Shown here piece by piece: positions 1 to 7,143 of a DNA stretch of 11,643 bases (its first letter is position 1; each line of letters opens with the position of its first letter). The translations under genes and the position numbers were made by a program. The notes below the pieces were generated by a model that ran no database searches, was not told where the DNA came from, and saw only the letters and a program-made list of their open reading frames with translations. The stretch lies in assembly GCA_946481625.1 (NCBI GenBank), contig CAMLOZ010000043.1:1-11643 (forward strand). The letters run 5' to 3'. This DNA comes from an uncultured Haloferula sp. Lineage in GTDB: Bacteria; Verrucomicrobiota; Verrucomicrobiae; Verrucomicrobiales; Akkermansiaceae.

Positions 1-655
1 AAGGGCGATTCGTGCTATTGTCGGAGGAGGAGCACCAGTGGAAGAAGGCGTGCAAATCATTCCTATAATTGTTCCAGGTCTTGCGCGTCGCGCTAGCGCT
101 TCCGTCTTTGGTCGATAGCCCTCGGAGGAAAGCTTCGACCGCTTGCGGCGAAATCTCGTGCGTCCACCCGTTGTCCCCGCACCGGACAAACGCTCCGATG
201 CTGCCTTTTAGTGCGCGGAGAGTTCGGGGCCGCAAGCCGTCCCGTTCGCGGATATCGAGGTAGATGGCCAAGGCATCCTTCAGCCGGATCGTGAATTCGG
301 GGGGGCGGTGATGCCTAAGGAAGTAGGATACCGCGTCCGTCAGGCTGTAGGTTGTCCCAAGCCGGTCGAAACACTGCAAAGCTTCTTCGTGCTGAACGTC
401 GGTCAGTGGCGAGAGAACCATTCGTTGAGCTCGACCCCTATTCTCCACCTCGACCCTTTTGAGCGCTGCGAACCGCTCGGCCTCGCTCCGTTCGCTGAAC
501 TGACGACGCTGCCATTTCCCGTTTTCCTTCCAGCCTTGGACCAAATGCGTCACCCAAACGCTACCCCCTTTCTCTCGATTGATCGGTCGGATGGTGATCG
601 CGGTCGCAGCGGACTTTTTCGCCGTCGTCCGGGTTCGCTTCGCTTGTCGGCCCAT
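1..655 (-). CDS. Tyrosine-recombinase (phage-type) integrase, N-terminal part, cut by the left window edge
   Basis: The minus strand is open without a stop from ATG at 655-653 to the left edge, giving 218 residues starting MGRQAKRTRTTAKKS. Residues ~25-60 (KGGSVWVTHLVQGWKENGKW and on) resemble the arm-type N-terminus of integrases. Residues ~130-210 look like the SAM-like core-binding domain of tyrosine recombinases: an Ile/Leu-rich helix (DALAIYLDIRERDGLRPRTL), a 'EISPQAVEAFLRGL' segment, then 'ATRKTWNNYRNDLHAFFHWC'. The catalytic domain (R-H-R-Y) would lie to the left, outside the window, so activity cannot be judged. The start is supported by an in-frame TGA four codons upstream. There is no clear Shine-Dalgarno, and the start codon lies inside an inverted repeat. 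Transcription points away from the tRNA 3' fragment at 753-780, as expected for an integrase at the end of a tRNA-inserted element. The family call rests on recognised sequence patterns, without a search. Confidence 0.82.
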   Translation of the reverse strand, partial: MGRQAKRTRTTAKKSAATAITIRPINREKGGSVWVTHLVQGWKENGKWQRRQFSERSEAERFAALKRVEVENRGRAQRMVLSPLTDVQHEEALQCFDRLGTTYSLTDAVSYFLRHHRPPEFTIRLKDALAIYLDIRERDGLRPRTLRALKGSIGAFVRCGDNGWTHEISPQAVEAFLRGLSTKDGSASATRKTWNNYRNDLHAFFHWCSSSDNSTNRP

Positions 656-677
656 GGATGCATCTCAGTGCATCCAT
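654..677. promoter_or_regulatory. Perfect inverted repeat over the integrase start codon
   Basis: ATGGATGCA (654-662) and TGCATCCAT (669-677) are perfect 9-bp inverted arms around a 6-nt spacer (TCTCAG). The integrase ATG (655-653 on the minus strand) sits at the edge of the repeat. As DNA it could be an operator for autoregulation. As RNA it could form a hairpin that occludes the start of translation. The repeat is directly visible, but either function is inference. Confidence 0.55.
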
Positions 678-752
678 AATGGCCCTTCAAGCATCTATTG
701 CACGGTGTCTTGCGCGGCTCGTGGAAAATCCGCCTTTTCGTATGGATGAGAT

Positions 753-780
753 GCAGGTTCGAACCCTGCAGCGCGCACCA
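753..780 (+). other. tRNA 3'-end fragment with CCA, probable attachment site (attR) of an integrated element
   Basis: The sequence has a 5-bp T stem GCAGG/CCTGC (753-757, 765-769) closing the 7-nt loop TTCGAAC. It is followed by a 7-nt acceptor strand AGCGCGC (770-776), a discriminator A and an encoded CCA (778-780). The matching 5' acceptor strand (GCGCGCT) and a D arm are not found at the right distance upstream, so this is a fragment and not a complete tRNA. The segment TGGAAA-ATCCG near 722-732 could be an anticodon loop plus 3' stem strand (GGA, Ser) followed by a long variable region. However, the A discriminator is unusual for tRNA-Ser, so identity is left open. A tRNA 3' duplicate about 100 bp from an integrase that points away from it fits attR, with the element to the left. 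Confidence 0.65.
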
Positions 781-830
781 TCGCTGCGACTTGTTGGTCC
801 CGAGCGATTTGAGCAGTCTGATCGGGAGCA

Positions 831-866
831 CTACTCATGCTGGTAGCTGGGCGGGGACCGATGCCC
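831..866 (+). repeat. Two-hairpin intergenic repeat, copy 1 (upstream of the kinase)
   Basis: CTACTCA-N5-GTAGCTGG occupies 831-850. The CTAC/GTAG arms form the first small stem, and GGGC (849-852)/GCCC (863-866) can form a second. The same order and spacing recur at 4603-4646 and 7144-7184. This copy is the weakest, with a 4-bp first stem and a loosely matched second stem. Confidence 0.5.
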
Positions 867-871
867 GGCCT

Positions 872-896
872 AGGTTCGTGCTTCCGCCATGAACCT
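872..896. repeat. Inverted repeat AGGTTC/GAACCT in the kinase leader
   Basis: The 6-bp arms at 872-877 and 891-896 are perfectly complementary across a 13-nt spacer. TAGGTTCG, which includes the left arm, recurs at 991-998 directly before the kinase ATG. It may be an operator or RNA stem, but arms this short can arise by chance. Confidence 0.3.
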
Positions 897-1000
897 CATC
901 CGATTTCTCGTGCTGCTCCGGGTCTTCTCCGGGGGAGCGGATCCCAAGCCGGATTTCTCGGAATGAACTTAACCCGCGTGCCGGACCTGCTAGGTTCGAG

Positions 1001-3958
1001 ATGATGTTACCGCTCCGCTCCCCTGCCCTTGTCGCGCTGACTGCCCTCGGTGCCTTCGCCGCGGTCCTGAGCGGCCAGGAGCGGGCCGGGGAATCGTTCT
1101 CCTCCCGCGTGTGGGAAACGGACGACGGCATGCCGCACAACGGCATCAACGCGATCCTTCATCGGCGGGATGGATTCCTTTGGGTGGGTACGCAAGGCGG
1201 CCTGGTGCGGCTCGACGGAGTCGAGATTCTCCAGCGCCGCTCGTCCTTGCTCACCAACCCGCGGTCGTCGCGCGTGGTCGAATTGATCGAGGAAAACCCC
1301 TCCACCCTGCTGATCGCTTGCGATGCCTCCGGTTTGGTGCGGCTCACGAAGGAAGGCCTTTCGGTGCATCCCCTCAGCGAGTCGATCGGGGCGGGCACGC
1401 GCATCCTGTCGCTTTTCCAGGAATCGCCCGACGTCTTCTGGGTGATGAGTTCGGACCGCCAGATCTGGCGCTGGGATCACGGCAACGTGACCCGGTTCGC
1501 CGCAACGCCCGATGTCAAGATGAACACCCCGGGGAGCATCGCCATGGGCGAGAGCGGCGAGGTGTTCATCGCGCGCGGCAACGGGCTGGAGTTCTTCAAG
1601 GGCGGGACCCTTGCTCCCGTATCCGAGGTGCCCTGGAAGATGATCACGATCACCCAGACATCGCGCGGGGGTCTCTGGATCGCTTCCCAGGATTCGCTGT
1701 GGCGGCGTGAGGACGGCCGGCTGGAGCAGTTGGCGGGGTCCACGCCTTGGTCCGGCGCGCCTCCGTCCGCCTTGCTCGAAGATCGCGAGGGAGCCCTTTG
1801 GATCGGTTCGAAGGCGCACGGTCTTTTCCGGTGGACCGGCGGCGCCTTTCATCCGGTCCACACCTCCCATCCTCGGTTGACGGCCCTGCATGAGGACCAC
1901 GAAGGCAACATCTGGGCGGGCACTTCGGGGGGCGGGCTCAACCTCATCCAGCATGCCCGCTTCCATGTTCTCGGGGAGAGCGCGGGATGGACACCGGACA
2001 TCGAGGGCGGGGTCTGCGAGGACATGGCCGGAAGGCTCTGGTTCGCCAACAGCGGTGTCGGGCTCCGGCAAGTGAGCGGCGGCGCGATCCAGGCTGCTCC
2101 CGCCATCGAGGGTTGGCCCGCGAAGGCCATCGCGATCCATCCCCATCCCGGAGGCGACCTTTGGGTAGGGTCGAACAACCAGCTCTACCGGATCGATGCC
2201 GGCCTGACGAAGCCTCCGGAACGCATCGACATTCCCCCGCTCGGCAAGGTTCACGTGGTTCATATCGCCCGCAATGGAATCGTCTGGGTGGGCGGCGAGG
2301 GCGGGCTGCTCGCCAGCATCCAGGATGGCACGCCGACGCTCCATGACTCCACGCGGGGATACACCGGGGTCCAGGCCCAGGCCATCTGTGAGGATAACAG
2401 CGGCACCGTCTGGATCGGGACCGAGGAAGGCAGCCTCTTCCGGGCCGAGGGTAGCCGCTTCCTCCGCCACGAGTTGCCCCCGCGGACCTCAGGCAGCGGG
2501 ATCCGCGCGCTGCTCGCCGACAAGGAAGGCAACATCTGGGCCGGAACCGGCGGGGGTGGACTGCTGGTGGGACAGGGCAAGGAGTTCAGCGTCATCTCCG
2601 AGGAGGAGGGTCTTCCCGACGACGTGATCTCGCAACTGGTCGAGGACGACTTCGGGGCGCTCTGGTTCGGTACCAGCCGCGCGCTTTTCAAGGCCACCAA
2701 GGCGGAACTGCTGGAATGCGCCGCGGGGAAGACCGCGGCGGTGAATTCGATCAAGTATGGCAAGCATGACGGTCTCACCGGCTTCTCGGCTGCCGCGAAC
2801 TACCAGCCCTCCGCATGGAAGGCGCGCGACGGGCGCCTGCTCTTCGTCTCGCGCAAGGGTCTGGTCATCACGTCCCCGGGCCAGCAGCCGATGGAACGCA
2901 GGGGGCCGCGCGTCCATATCGAGAAGTTCGCGGTGGACGGCAGGCAACGTTCCGACACCGACACCCGGGTTCCGTCGGGATTTCGCAAGCTCGACATCCA
3001 GTTCACCGCACCCACTTTCATATCGCCGGGGAAGATCCGCTTCCGGTATCGCCTCGCCGGGCTCGAATCCGAATGGAACGAAGCGGGCACCGTGCGCAGC
3101 GCGAGCTACGCCCGGCTGGCCCCGGGCAAGTACCGCTTTGAAGTCATCGCATGCAATAGCGATCTCGTCTGGAATTCGCGTGCGGCGATCCTTCCGTTCG
3201 AAGTGGTTCCCGCCTGGTGGGAAACCTGGTGGGCACGCACGCTGGAGGTGCTGGCCGCGGTCGGGCTTCTCACGGTGCTCGTCCGCTATTGGTCCCACCG
3301 GCGGCTCAAGAAGCGCTTGCAGGAGCTGGAAGCCACCCGCCGCATCGACATGGAGCGGACCCGCATCGCCCGCGATCTCCATGACGGACTGGGAGCCGGA
3401 CTCACCCAGATCGGCATGATGGCCGAGGAACTCGCGGAGGACGTGTCCGAATTGGAAGAGATGAAAACCTATTCCTCCCGCATCGCGGGCCGCGTGCGGG
3501 GCCTTGCCCGCGATCTTGATGCCGCCGTCTGGACCGTCAGTCCCAAGAACGACACGCTGGCAGCGCTTGCTTCCTATATCGGCCAGTATGCCATCGAGTA
3601 TTTCCGGGAGACCCCGGTCCGCTGCAGGGTCCACATCCCGCAGGATATCCCGGACTCCCCTCTCTCGCCGGATGTCCGTCACCATCTTTTCCTAATGGCG
3701 AAGGAGATCATGAACAACGTGCTCAAGCATTCCGGCGCGTCGCACGTCACCCTCTCCATCCGGAGCGAGCACGACCGCTTCCATCTCGGGGTCGAGGACG
3801 ACGGTCATGGTTTCTCAGGTGGCAACCAGACGCCGCTCGGCGGACATGGATTGAAAAACATCCGCGAACGTGTCATGGAACTCGGTGGCACCGTGGACAT
3901 CCGGAGTTCCCCGGAGGGGACCGCCATCGTCATCGAGCTTCCGCACCCGAAACCATAG
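1001..3958 (+). CDS. Periplasmic-propeller sensor histidine kinase (Reg_prop / Y_Y_Y / HisKA_3 / HATPase)
   Basis: This 985-residue inner-membrane kinase probably senses a periplasmic ligand and phosphorylates the regulator encoded 13 nt downstream. A signal peptide covers ~1-25. Residues ~40-630 hold at least eleven two-component propeller repeats, seen as recurring (L/I)W-x-G-(T/S) blades such as FLWVGTQGGLVRLDG, enough for two propellers. A Y_Y_Y domain follows at ~675-735 (RYRLAGLESEWNEAG, LAPGKYRFEV). A single membrane helix at ~745-763 leads into a basic coiled-coil linker. The HisKA_3 dimerisation box is RDLHDG with phospho-acceptor His794. The ATPase domain has an N box (KEIMNNVLKHS, Asn906), G1 (DDGHG, 933-937) and G2 (GGHGLKNI), so all catalytic motifs look intact. 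The architecture resembles carbohydrate-sensing systems of Bacteroidetes, except that the regulator is a separate protein. The start is the first of two adjacent ATGs; the Shine-Dalgarno is weak. The ligand is unknown; alginate-derived oligosaccharides are a context guess. Confidence 0.94.
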   Translation: MMLPLRSPALVALTALGAFAAVLSGQERAGESFSSRVWETDDGMPHNGINAILHRRDGFLWVGTQGGLVRLDGVEILQRRSSLLTNPRSSRVVELIEENPSTLLIACDASGLVRLTKEGLSVHPLSESIGAGTRILSLFQESPDVFWVMSSDRQIWRWDHGNVTRFAATPDVKMNTPGSIAMGESGEVFIARGNGLEFFKGGTLAPVSEVPWKMITITQTSRGGLWIASQDSLWRREDGRLEQLAGSTPWSGAPPSALLEDREGALWIGSKAHGLFRWTGGAFHPVHTSHPRLTALHEDHEGNIWAGTSGGGLNLIQHARFHVLGESAGWTPDIEGGVCEDMAGRLWFANSGVGLRQVSGGAIQAAPAIEGWPAKAIAIHPHPGGDLWVGSNNQLYRIDAGLTKPPERIDIPPLGKVHVVHIARNGIVWVGGEGGLLASIQDGTPTLHDSTRGYTGVQAQAICEDNSGTVWIGTEEGSLFRAEGSRFLRHELPPRTSGSGIRALLADKEGNIWAGTGGGGLLVGQGKEFSVISEEEGLPDDVISQLVEDDFGALWFGTSRALFKATKAELLECAAGKTAAVNSIKYGKHDGLTGFSAAANYQPSAWKARDGRLLFVSRKGLVITSPGQQPMERRGPRVHIEKFAVDGRQRSDTDTRVPSGFRKLDIQFTAPTFISPGKIRFRYRLAGLESEWNEAGTVRSASYARLAPGKYRFEVIACNSDLVWNSRAAILPFEVVPAWWETWWARTLEVLAAVGLLTVLVRYWSHRRLKKRLQELEATRRIDMERTRIARDLHDGLGAGLTQIGMMAEELAEDVSELEEMKTYSSRIAGRVRGLARDLDAAVWTVSPKNDTLAALASYIGQYAIEYFRETPVRCRVHIPQDIPDSPLSPDVRHHLFLMAKEIMNNVLKHSGASHVTLSIRSEHDRFHLGVEDDGHGFSGGNQTPLGGHGLKNIRERVMELGGTVDIRSSPEGTAIVIELPHPKP

Positions 3959-3971
3959 CCCCGCCAGTCCC

Positions 3972-4598
3972 ATGCCAATCAGCGTCGCCATCGTCGAGGA
4001 CAACGTCGAGATCCGTGAAATGCTCACGCGGACCGTGGAACGTGCACCGAGCCTGCATTTCCTCACGAGCTTCTCCAGCGGGGAGGAAGCTCTCGAAAAG
4101 CTGCCGGAACTCAAACCCGATGTCGTGATCATGGACATCCAGTTGCCAGGCATCAGCGGGGTGGAGTGCACGATGCAGCTCAAGGCAATCTCGCCGGATA
4201 TCCAGGTGCTGGTGTTCACCGTCTTCGGCGATAGTGATCTCGTCTTCAAGGCGCTCGAGGCCGGTGCCAGCGGCTACCTCCTCAAGCGGACCCCGCGCCG
4301 CGAGATCGTGGAGGCGGTGAGGGACGTGTGGTTCGGCGGCGCACCGATGAGCGGGGAGATCGCCCGGAAGGTCGTGGATTCGTTCCGGCGGCCTTCCAAG
4401 GCGAAGGACGCCGAGCTTGAGAACCTGACCCCGCGCGAGGAGGAAGTCCTGGCGCTCCTGGCCAAGGGATACATCACCAAGGAAATCGCCGACCAACTCG
4501 GCATCAGCTTCGATACCGTGCGCTTCCACCTGAAGCACATCTACCAGAAGCTGCACGTCCGCTCGCGCAGCGAGGCGCTGATCAAATATCTCAAGTAA
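3972..4598 (+). CDS. NarL/FixJ-type response regulator (receiver + LuxR HTH)
   Basis: This 208-residue cytoplasmic DNA-binding regulator is almost certainly the partner of the kinase that ends 13 nt upstream. The receiver domain (~3-118) has the acidic pair Glu9-Asp10, phospho-acceptor Asp55 in VVIMDIQLPGISG, switch Thr83 and conserved Lys105 (LLKR). The C-terminal LuxR-type helix-turn-helix (~150-206) reads LTPREEEVLALLAKG, then KEIADQLGISFDTVRFHLKHI with the recognition helix around 178-190. I chose ATG 3972 over an in-frame ATG at 3870, because the 34 extra residues would overlap the kinase and are low-complexity Pro/Ser/Arg. The chosen start puts MPISVAIVEDN at the usual distance. No Shine-Dalgarno is visible before it, so translation may be coupled to the kinase. 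It probably regulates the adjacent lyase and surface-protein genes, which is inference from position. Confidence 0.95.
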   Translation: MPISVAIVEDNVEIREMLTRTVERAPSLHFLTSFSSGEEALEKLPELKPDVVIMDIQLPGISGVECTMQLKAISPDIQVLVFTVFGDSDLVFKALEAGASGYLLKRTPRREIVEAVRDVWFGGAPMSGEIARKVVDSFRRPSKAKDAELENLTPREEEVLALLAKGYITKEIADQLGISFDTVRFHLKHIYQKLHVRSRSEALIKYLK

Positions 4599-4602
4599 CG
4601 CC

Positions 4603-4646
4603 GCTACTCACACGAGTAGCTGGCCCTGCGATCCCGTCTTGCGGGA
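4603..4646 (+). repeat. Two-hairpin intergenic repeat, copy 2 (between regulator and lyase)
   Basis: The first stem is a perfect 7-bp hairpin, GCTACTC-ACAC-GAGTAGC (4603-4620). After TGG, the second stem is CCCTGC (4624-4629) with GCGGG (4641-4645), carrying one bulged T. It starts four bases after the regulator stop. There is no T run after it, so a classical terminator is unlikely. The 3' arm of the second stem runs into the purine-rich GGGAG before the lyase start, so it could influence translation. Confidence 0.6.
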
Positions 4647-4650
4647 GAGT

Positions 4651-4655
4651 GGAGG
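4651..4655 (+). promoter_or_regulatory. Ribosome binding site of the lyase gene
   Basis: GGAGG ends only 3 nt before ATG 4659, shorter than usual. A second purine stretch, GGGAG (4643-4647), lies 11 nt before the ATG and overlaps the 3' arm of the hairpin. Together they support 4659 as the start. That start also gives the protein a clean signal peptide. Confidence 0.5.
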
Positions 4656-4658
4656 CCG

Positions 4659-7139
4659 ATGTTTCACCGGTTAATCCAGCTTCTCCCGGCCTTACTGACA
4701 CCCTGCCTCTCCGCCGCCGAGCACGGGATATCCTCCGCCGCGGAGCTCACCCGGCTCAATGCCTCCCTCGCTCCCGGCGACGTTGTCGTTCTCCGCGAGG
4801 GATCCTGGACCGATCAAGCCTTGGTCTTCCGAGCGCGCGGCACCGCCGCCAGTCCGATCGTGATGCGCGCCGCCACCCCCGGCAAGGTGGTCCTGGGAGG
4901 CGGATCGTCGCTCCAGATCGAGGGGGAGCACCTTCGGGTGGAGGGGCTCCACTTCAACGGCGCAACCACCGACGATGCCGGTATCGAAGTCCGCGGCAGC
5001 GATTGCCGGGTCACCTCGTGTGCCGTCACCGGTGGGAACCATCGCAATTACCTCCGGCTTTGGGGAAAGCGGCACCGCGTCGACCATTGCCACTTCTCCG
5101 GCAAAACCGGGGACGCTCCCACCGTGCAGGTGGAGGTCGAGGAAGAAGCGAACCATCACCGGATCGACCACAACCATTTCGGCCCGCGCCCTCCCCTCGG
5201 TCACAACGGCGGCGAAACCGTCCGGGTCGGCTACAGCCACCAATCGCTGCGTTCCTCCGCAACCATCGTCGAACACAACCTCTTCGACCGCTGCGACGGC
5301 GAGATCGAGATCATCTCCAACAAATCCTGCGACAACATCTACCGCTCGAACACCTTCCGAGACTGCGCGGGCATGCTCACCCTGCGCCACGGCAACCGCT
5401 GCCGGGTGGACGGAAACTACTTCTTCGGCAATCGCAAGCGGGGCTCCGGCGGGATCCGCGTGATCGGGGAGGATCATGTGATCGTGAACAACTACATCGA
5501 TTCGGTCCGCCAGGGTGCATTCTGGATCACCGCCGGCATTCCGGATTCGCCGTTGAACGGCTACGTCGCGGCCCGCGGTTGCTTGATCGCCTTCAACACG
5601 GTGGTGGCGTCGCAGGGAGCGATGATCGAGTTGGATGCCGGCATGGGGGGATCCCAGCGCAGCATCCGTCCGGCGAACATCAGCTTCACCGCGAACGTTT
5701 TTTCGCTTCCGCCTGAAGCGCAGTTCGCGAAAGGAACGGAAGGTTCCGGATTCCGCTGGAACGGCAACTACGGCGATGTCGCCGACGGGCGGCTCGCGAA
5801 CGTGGATCTGCTTTTGCGCCGCAGCGGGGACGGCGTCTGGCGACCCCTCCCCGCCAGCCCCTTGCGCTCGGCGGCGGATGCGCTTCCCGGCATTGAAGGT
5901 GACATCGACTGCCAGCCACGCCCCGCGCGGACCGACGCCGGCTGCGACCAGTTTTCGTCCGTTCCTGCAACCGCCCGCCCGCTGACGGCGGCCGACACGG
6001 GTCCGCCATGGATGCGCCCGGCTGCCGGGAAGTTCGGATTCGAGGAGGTGCTGACCCATGATCGCGCCCGCATCCTTGCGGCGGCCAACGCGGCTCTTGA
6101 TCTTGAGCCGCTGTCCATCGCACGGCTTCCCGCCAAACTCAGCGAAGGAGGACCGAACGACTTCTACTCGAACGGCGACTACTGGTGGCCCGATCCGAAG
6201 AAGCCCGGCGGGCTGCCCTACATCAAGTGCGACGGCGAGACGAACCCGGAGAACTTCACCGGTCATCGCGACGCGATTCGCGAGTTGCGGGACTCCGTGG
6301 CCGCGCTCGGCGCGGCATGGCTCGTGACCAAGGACGAACGTTATCCCGCCAAGGCCGCCGCCCTGCTCCGCGTCTTCTTCCTCGATCCCGCCACGCGGAT
6401 GAACCCGCACCTGAGATACGCCCAGGCGATTCCCGGCGTCACGCCCGGCAGGGGCATCGGCATCATCGACACCCTGCATCTGATCGAGATCCCGAAGGCC
6501 GTGGTGGCGATGGACGACTCCGCGGCCTTCACCGCGGAGATCAAGGGAGGCTTGCGGGATTGGTTCCGCGAATACCTGGCATGGATGCTCGGGAGCAAGA
6601 ACGGCAAGGAGGAGGCGGCGACCAAGAACAACCACGCGGTGGCCTTTTTCCTGCAGGTGGCGGTCTTCGCCGAGTTCGCCGGCGATGCCGCCGCGCTGGC
6701 GGAGTGCCGCAAGCGATTCAAGGAAGTCTTCGTGCCGAGGCAAATGGCACCGGATGGAAGCTTCCCTCAGGAACTCGCGCGGACGAAGCCTTACGCATAC
6801 TCGATCTTCCAGCTCGATAACATGGCCACCCTCTGCCAAGTACTAGGCTTGCCGGAGGACAAGCTCTGGACCTTCGCCCTCCCCGACGGCCGCGGGATGG
6901 CGAAAGGCATGGGCTACCTCTATCCCTATCTGGAGGACAAATCGAAGTGGCCGCTCAAGCCGGACGTCCAGGCGTGGGAAGGCTGGCCCGCCCGCCAACC
7001 CTGTCTGCTCTTCGCCGGCATCGCCCTCGGCGAGCCCCGCTACACCGCCCTGTGGATGAAGCTGGAGCCGGATCCCCGCGATGCGGAAGTGAGGCGCAAC
7101 ATCGCCATCACGCAGCCCCTCCTGTGGCTGGAGAGGTAG
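4659..7139 (+). CDS. Secreted two-domain polysaccharide lyase: PL6-type beta-helix fused to alginate-lyase (PF05426-type) domain
   Basis: This 826-residue exported protein has a signal peptide MFHRLIQLLPALLTPCLSA. Residues ~24-432 match the PL6/chondroitinase B parallel beta-helix that cleaves alginate (or dermatan) by beta-elimination. The expected catalytic pair is Lys222 (IISNKSCDN) and Arg243 (LTLRHGN), exactly 21 residues apart. The putative calcium ligands are Asn183 (NGGETVR), Glu215 and Glu217 (GEIEII). This spacing agrees with the characterised PL6 enzyme AlyGC as I recall it. Residues ~450-815 form a second, helical-toroid lyase domain of the PF05426 alginate-lyase superfamily. It shows DYWWPDPKKPGGLPYI (507-522), MNPHLRYAQAIPG, a NNH motif (657-659) and RTKPYAYSIF with candidate catalytic Tyr714. 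It resembles the uronan lyases placed in PL38, but that assignment is unsure. Both active sites look complete, suggesting a bifunctional enzyme. The kinase-regulator pair lies directly upstream, so induction by uronate polymers is plausible. Alginate is more likely than dermatan, but substrate is not provable here. Confidence 0.91.
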   Translation: MFHRLIQLLPALLTPCLSAAEHGISSAAELTRLNASLAPGDVVVLREGSWTDQALVFRARGTAASPIVMRAATPGKVVLGGGSSLQIEGEHLRVEGLHFNGATTDDAGIEVRGSDCRVTSCAVTGGNHRNYLRLWGKRHRVDHCHFSGKTGDAPTVQVEVEEEANHHRIDHNHFGPRPPLGHNGGETVRVGYSHQSLRSSATIVEHNLFDRCDGEIEIISNKSCDNIYRSNTFRDCAGMLTLRHGNRCRVDGNYFFGNRKRGSGGIRVIGEDHVIVNNYIDSVRQGAFWITAGIPDSPLNGYVAARGCLIAFNTVVASQGAMIELDAGMGGSQRSIRPANISFTANVFSLPPEAQFAKGTEGSGFRWNGNYGDVADGRLANVDLLLRRSGDGVWRPLPASPLRSAADALPGIEGDIDCQPRPARTDAGCDQFSSVPATARPLTAADTGPPWMRPAAGKFGFEEVLTHDRARILAAANAALDLEPLSIARLPAKLSEGGPNDFYSNGDYWWPDPKKPGGLPYIKCDGETNPENFTGHRDAIRELRDSVAALGAAWLVTKDERYPAKAAALLRVFFLDPATRMNPHLRYAQAIPGVTPGRGIGIIDTLHLIEIPKAVVAMDDSAAFTAEIKGGLRDWFREYLAWMLGSKNGKEEAATKNNHAVAFFLQVAVFAEFAGDAAALAECRKRFKEVFVPRQMAPDGSFPQELARTKPYAYSIFQLDNMATLCQVLGLPEDKLWTFALPDGRGMAKGMGYLYPYLEDKSKWPLKPDVQAWEGWPARQPCLLFAGIALGEPRYTALWMKLEPDPRDAEVRRNIAITQPLLWLER

Positions 7140-7143
7140 CCGC

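Larger units (their letters stand above)
781..1000. other. Non-coding leader between the tRNA fragment and the kinase gene
   Basis: No gene is supported here. The stretch holds the first copy of the two-hairpin repeat (831-866) and an inverted repeat AGGTTC (872-877)/GAACCT (891-896). It also holds a GC-rich hairpin GCTCC (915-919)/GGAGC (934-938), a direct repeat GATTTCTCG at 902-910 and 952-960, and a direct repeat TAGGTTCG at 871-878 and 991-998, the latter just before the kinase start. No convincing -35/-10 pair was recognised, although the promoter for the kinase-regulator pair must lie here or further upstream. Confidence 0.5.

Noticed and set aside
700..780. A complete tRNA gene
   Set aside because: Only the T arm, acceptor 3' strand and CCA are convincing. 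No pairing 5' acceptor, D arm or 5-bp anticodon stem could be placed upstream.
550..831. 93-codon minus-strand frame covering the tRNA fragment
   Set aside because: Part of it is the antisense of the tRNA T arm (a frequent source of false proteins), and it overlaps the integrase start in another frame.
889..966. 25-codon plus-strand frame starting MNLIRFLVLLRVFSGG in the kinase leader
   Set aside because: It looks like a small hydrophobic peptide, but there is no ribosome binding site, and the length is easily reached by chance in this repeat-rich leader.
1007..2470. 487-codon open frame on the minus strand opposite the kinase
   Set aside because: It is a shadow of the propeller-coding region. 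No start context or domain was seen, and the sense-strand protein is unambiguous.
4624..4645. Second stem of repeat copy 2 as a rho-independent terminator for the regulator
   Set aside because: No run of T follows the stem; the next bases are purine-rich and serve as the lyase ribosome binding site.
4692..6839. 715-codon open frame on the minus strand opposite the lyase
   Set aside because: It lies antisense to a gene with clear motifs. Long antisense frames are expected in GC-rich coding DNA, and its translation is compositionally odd with no recognisable domain.
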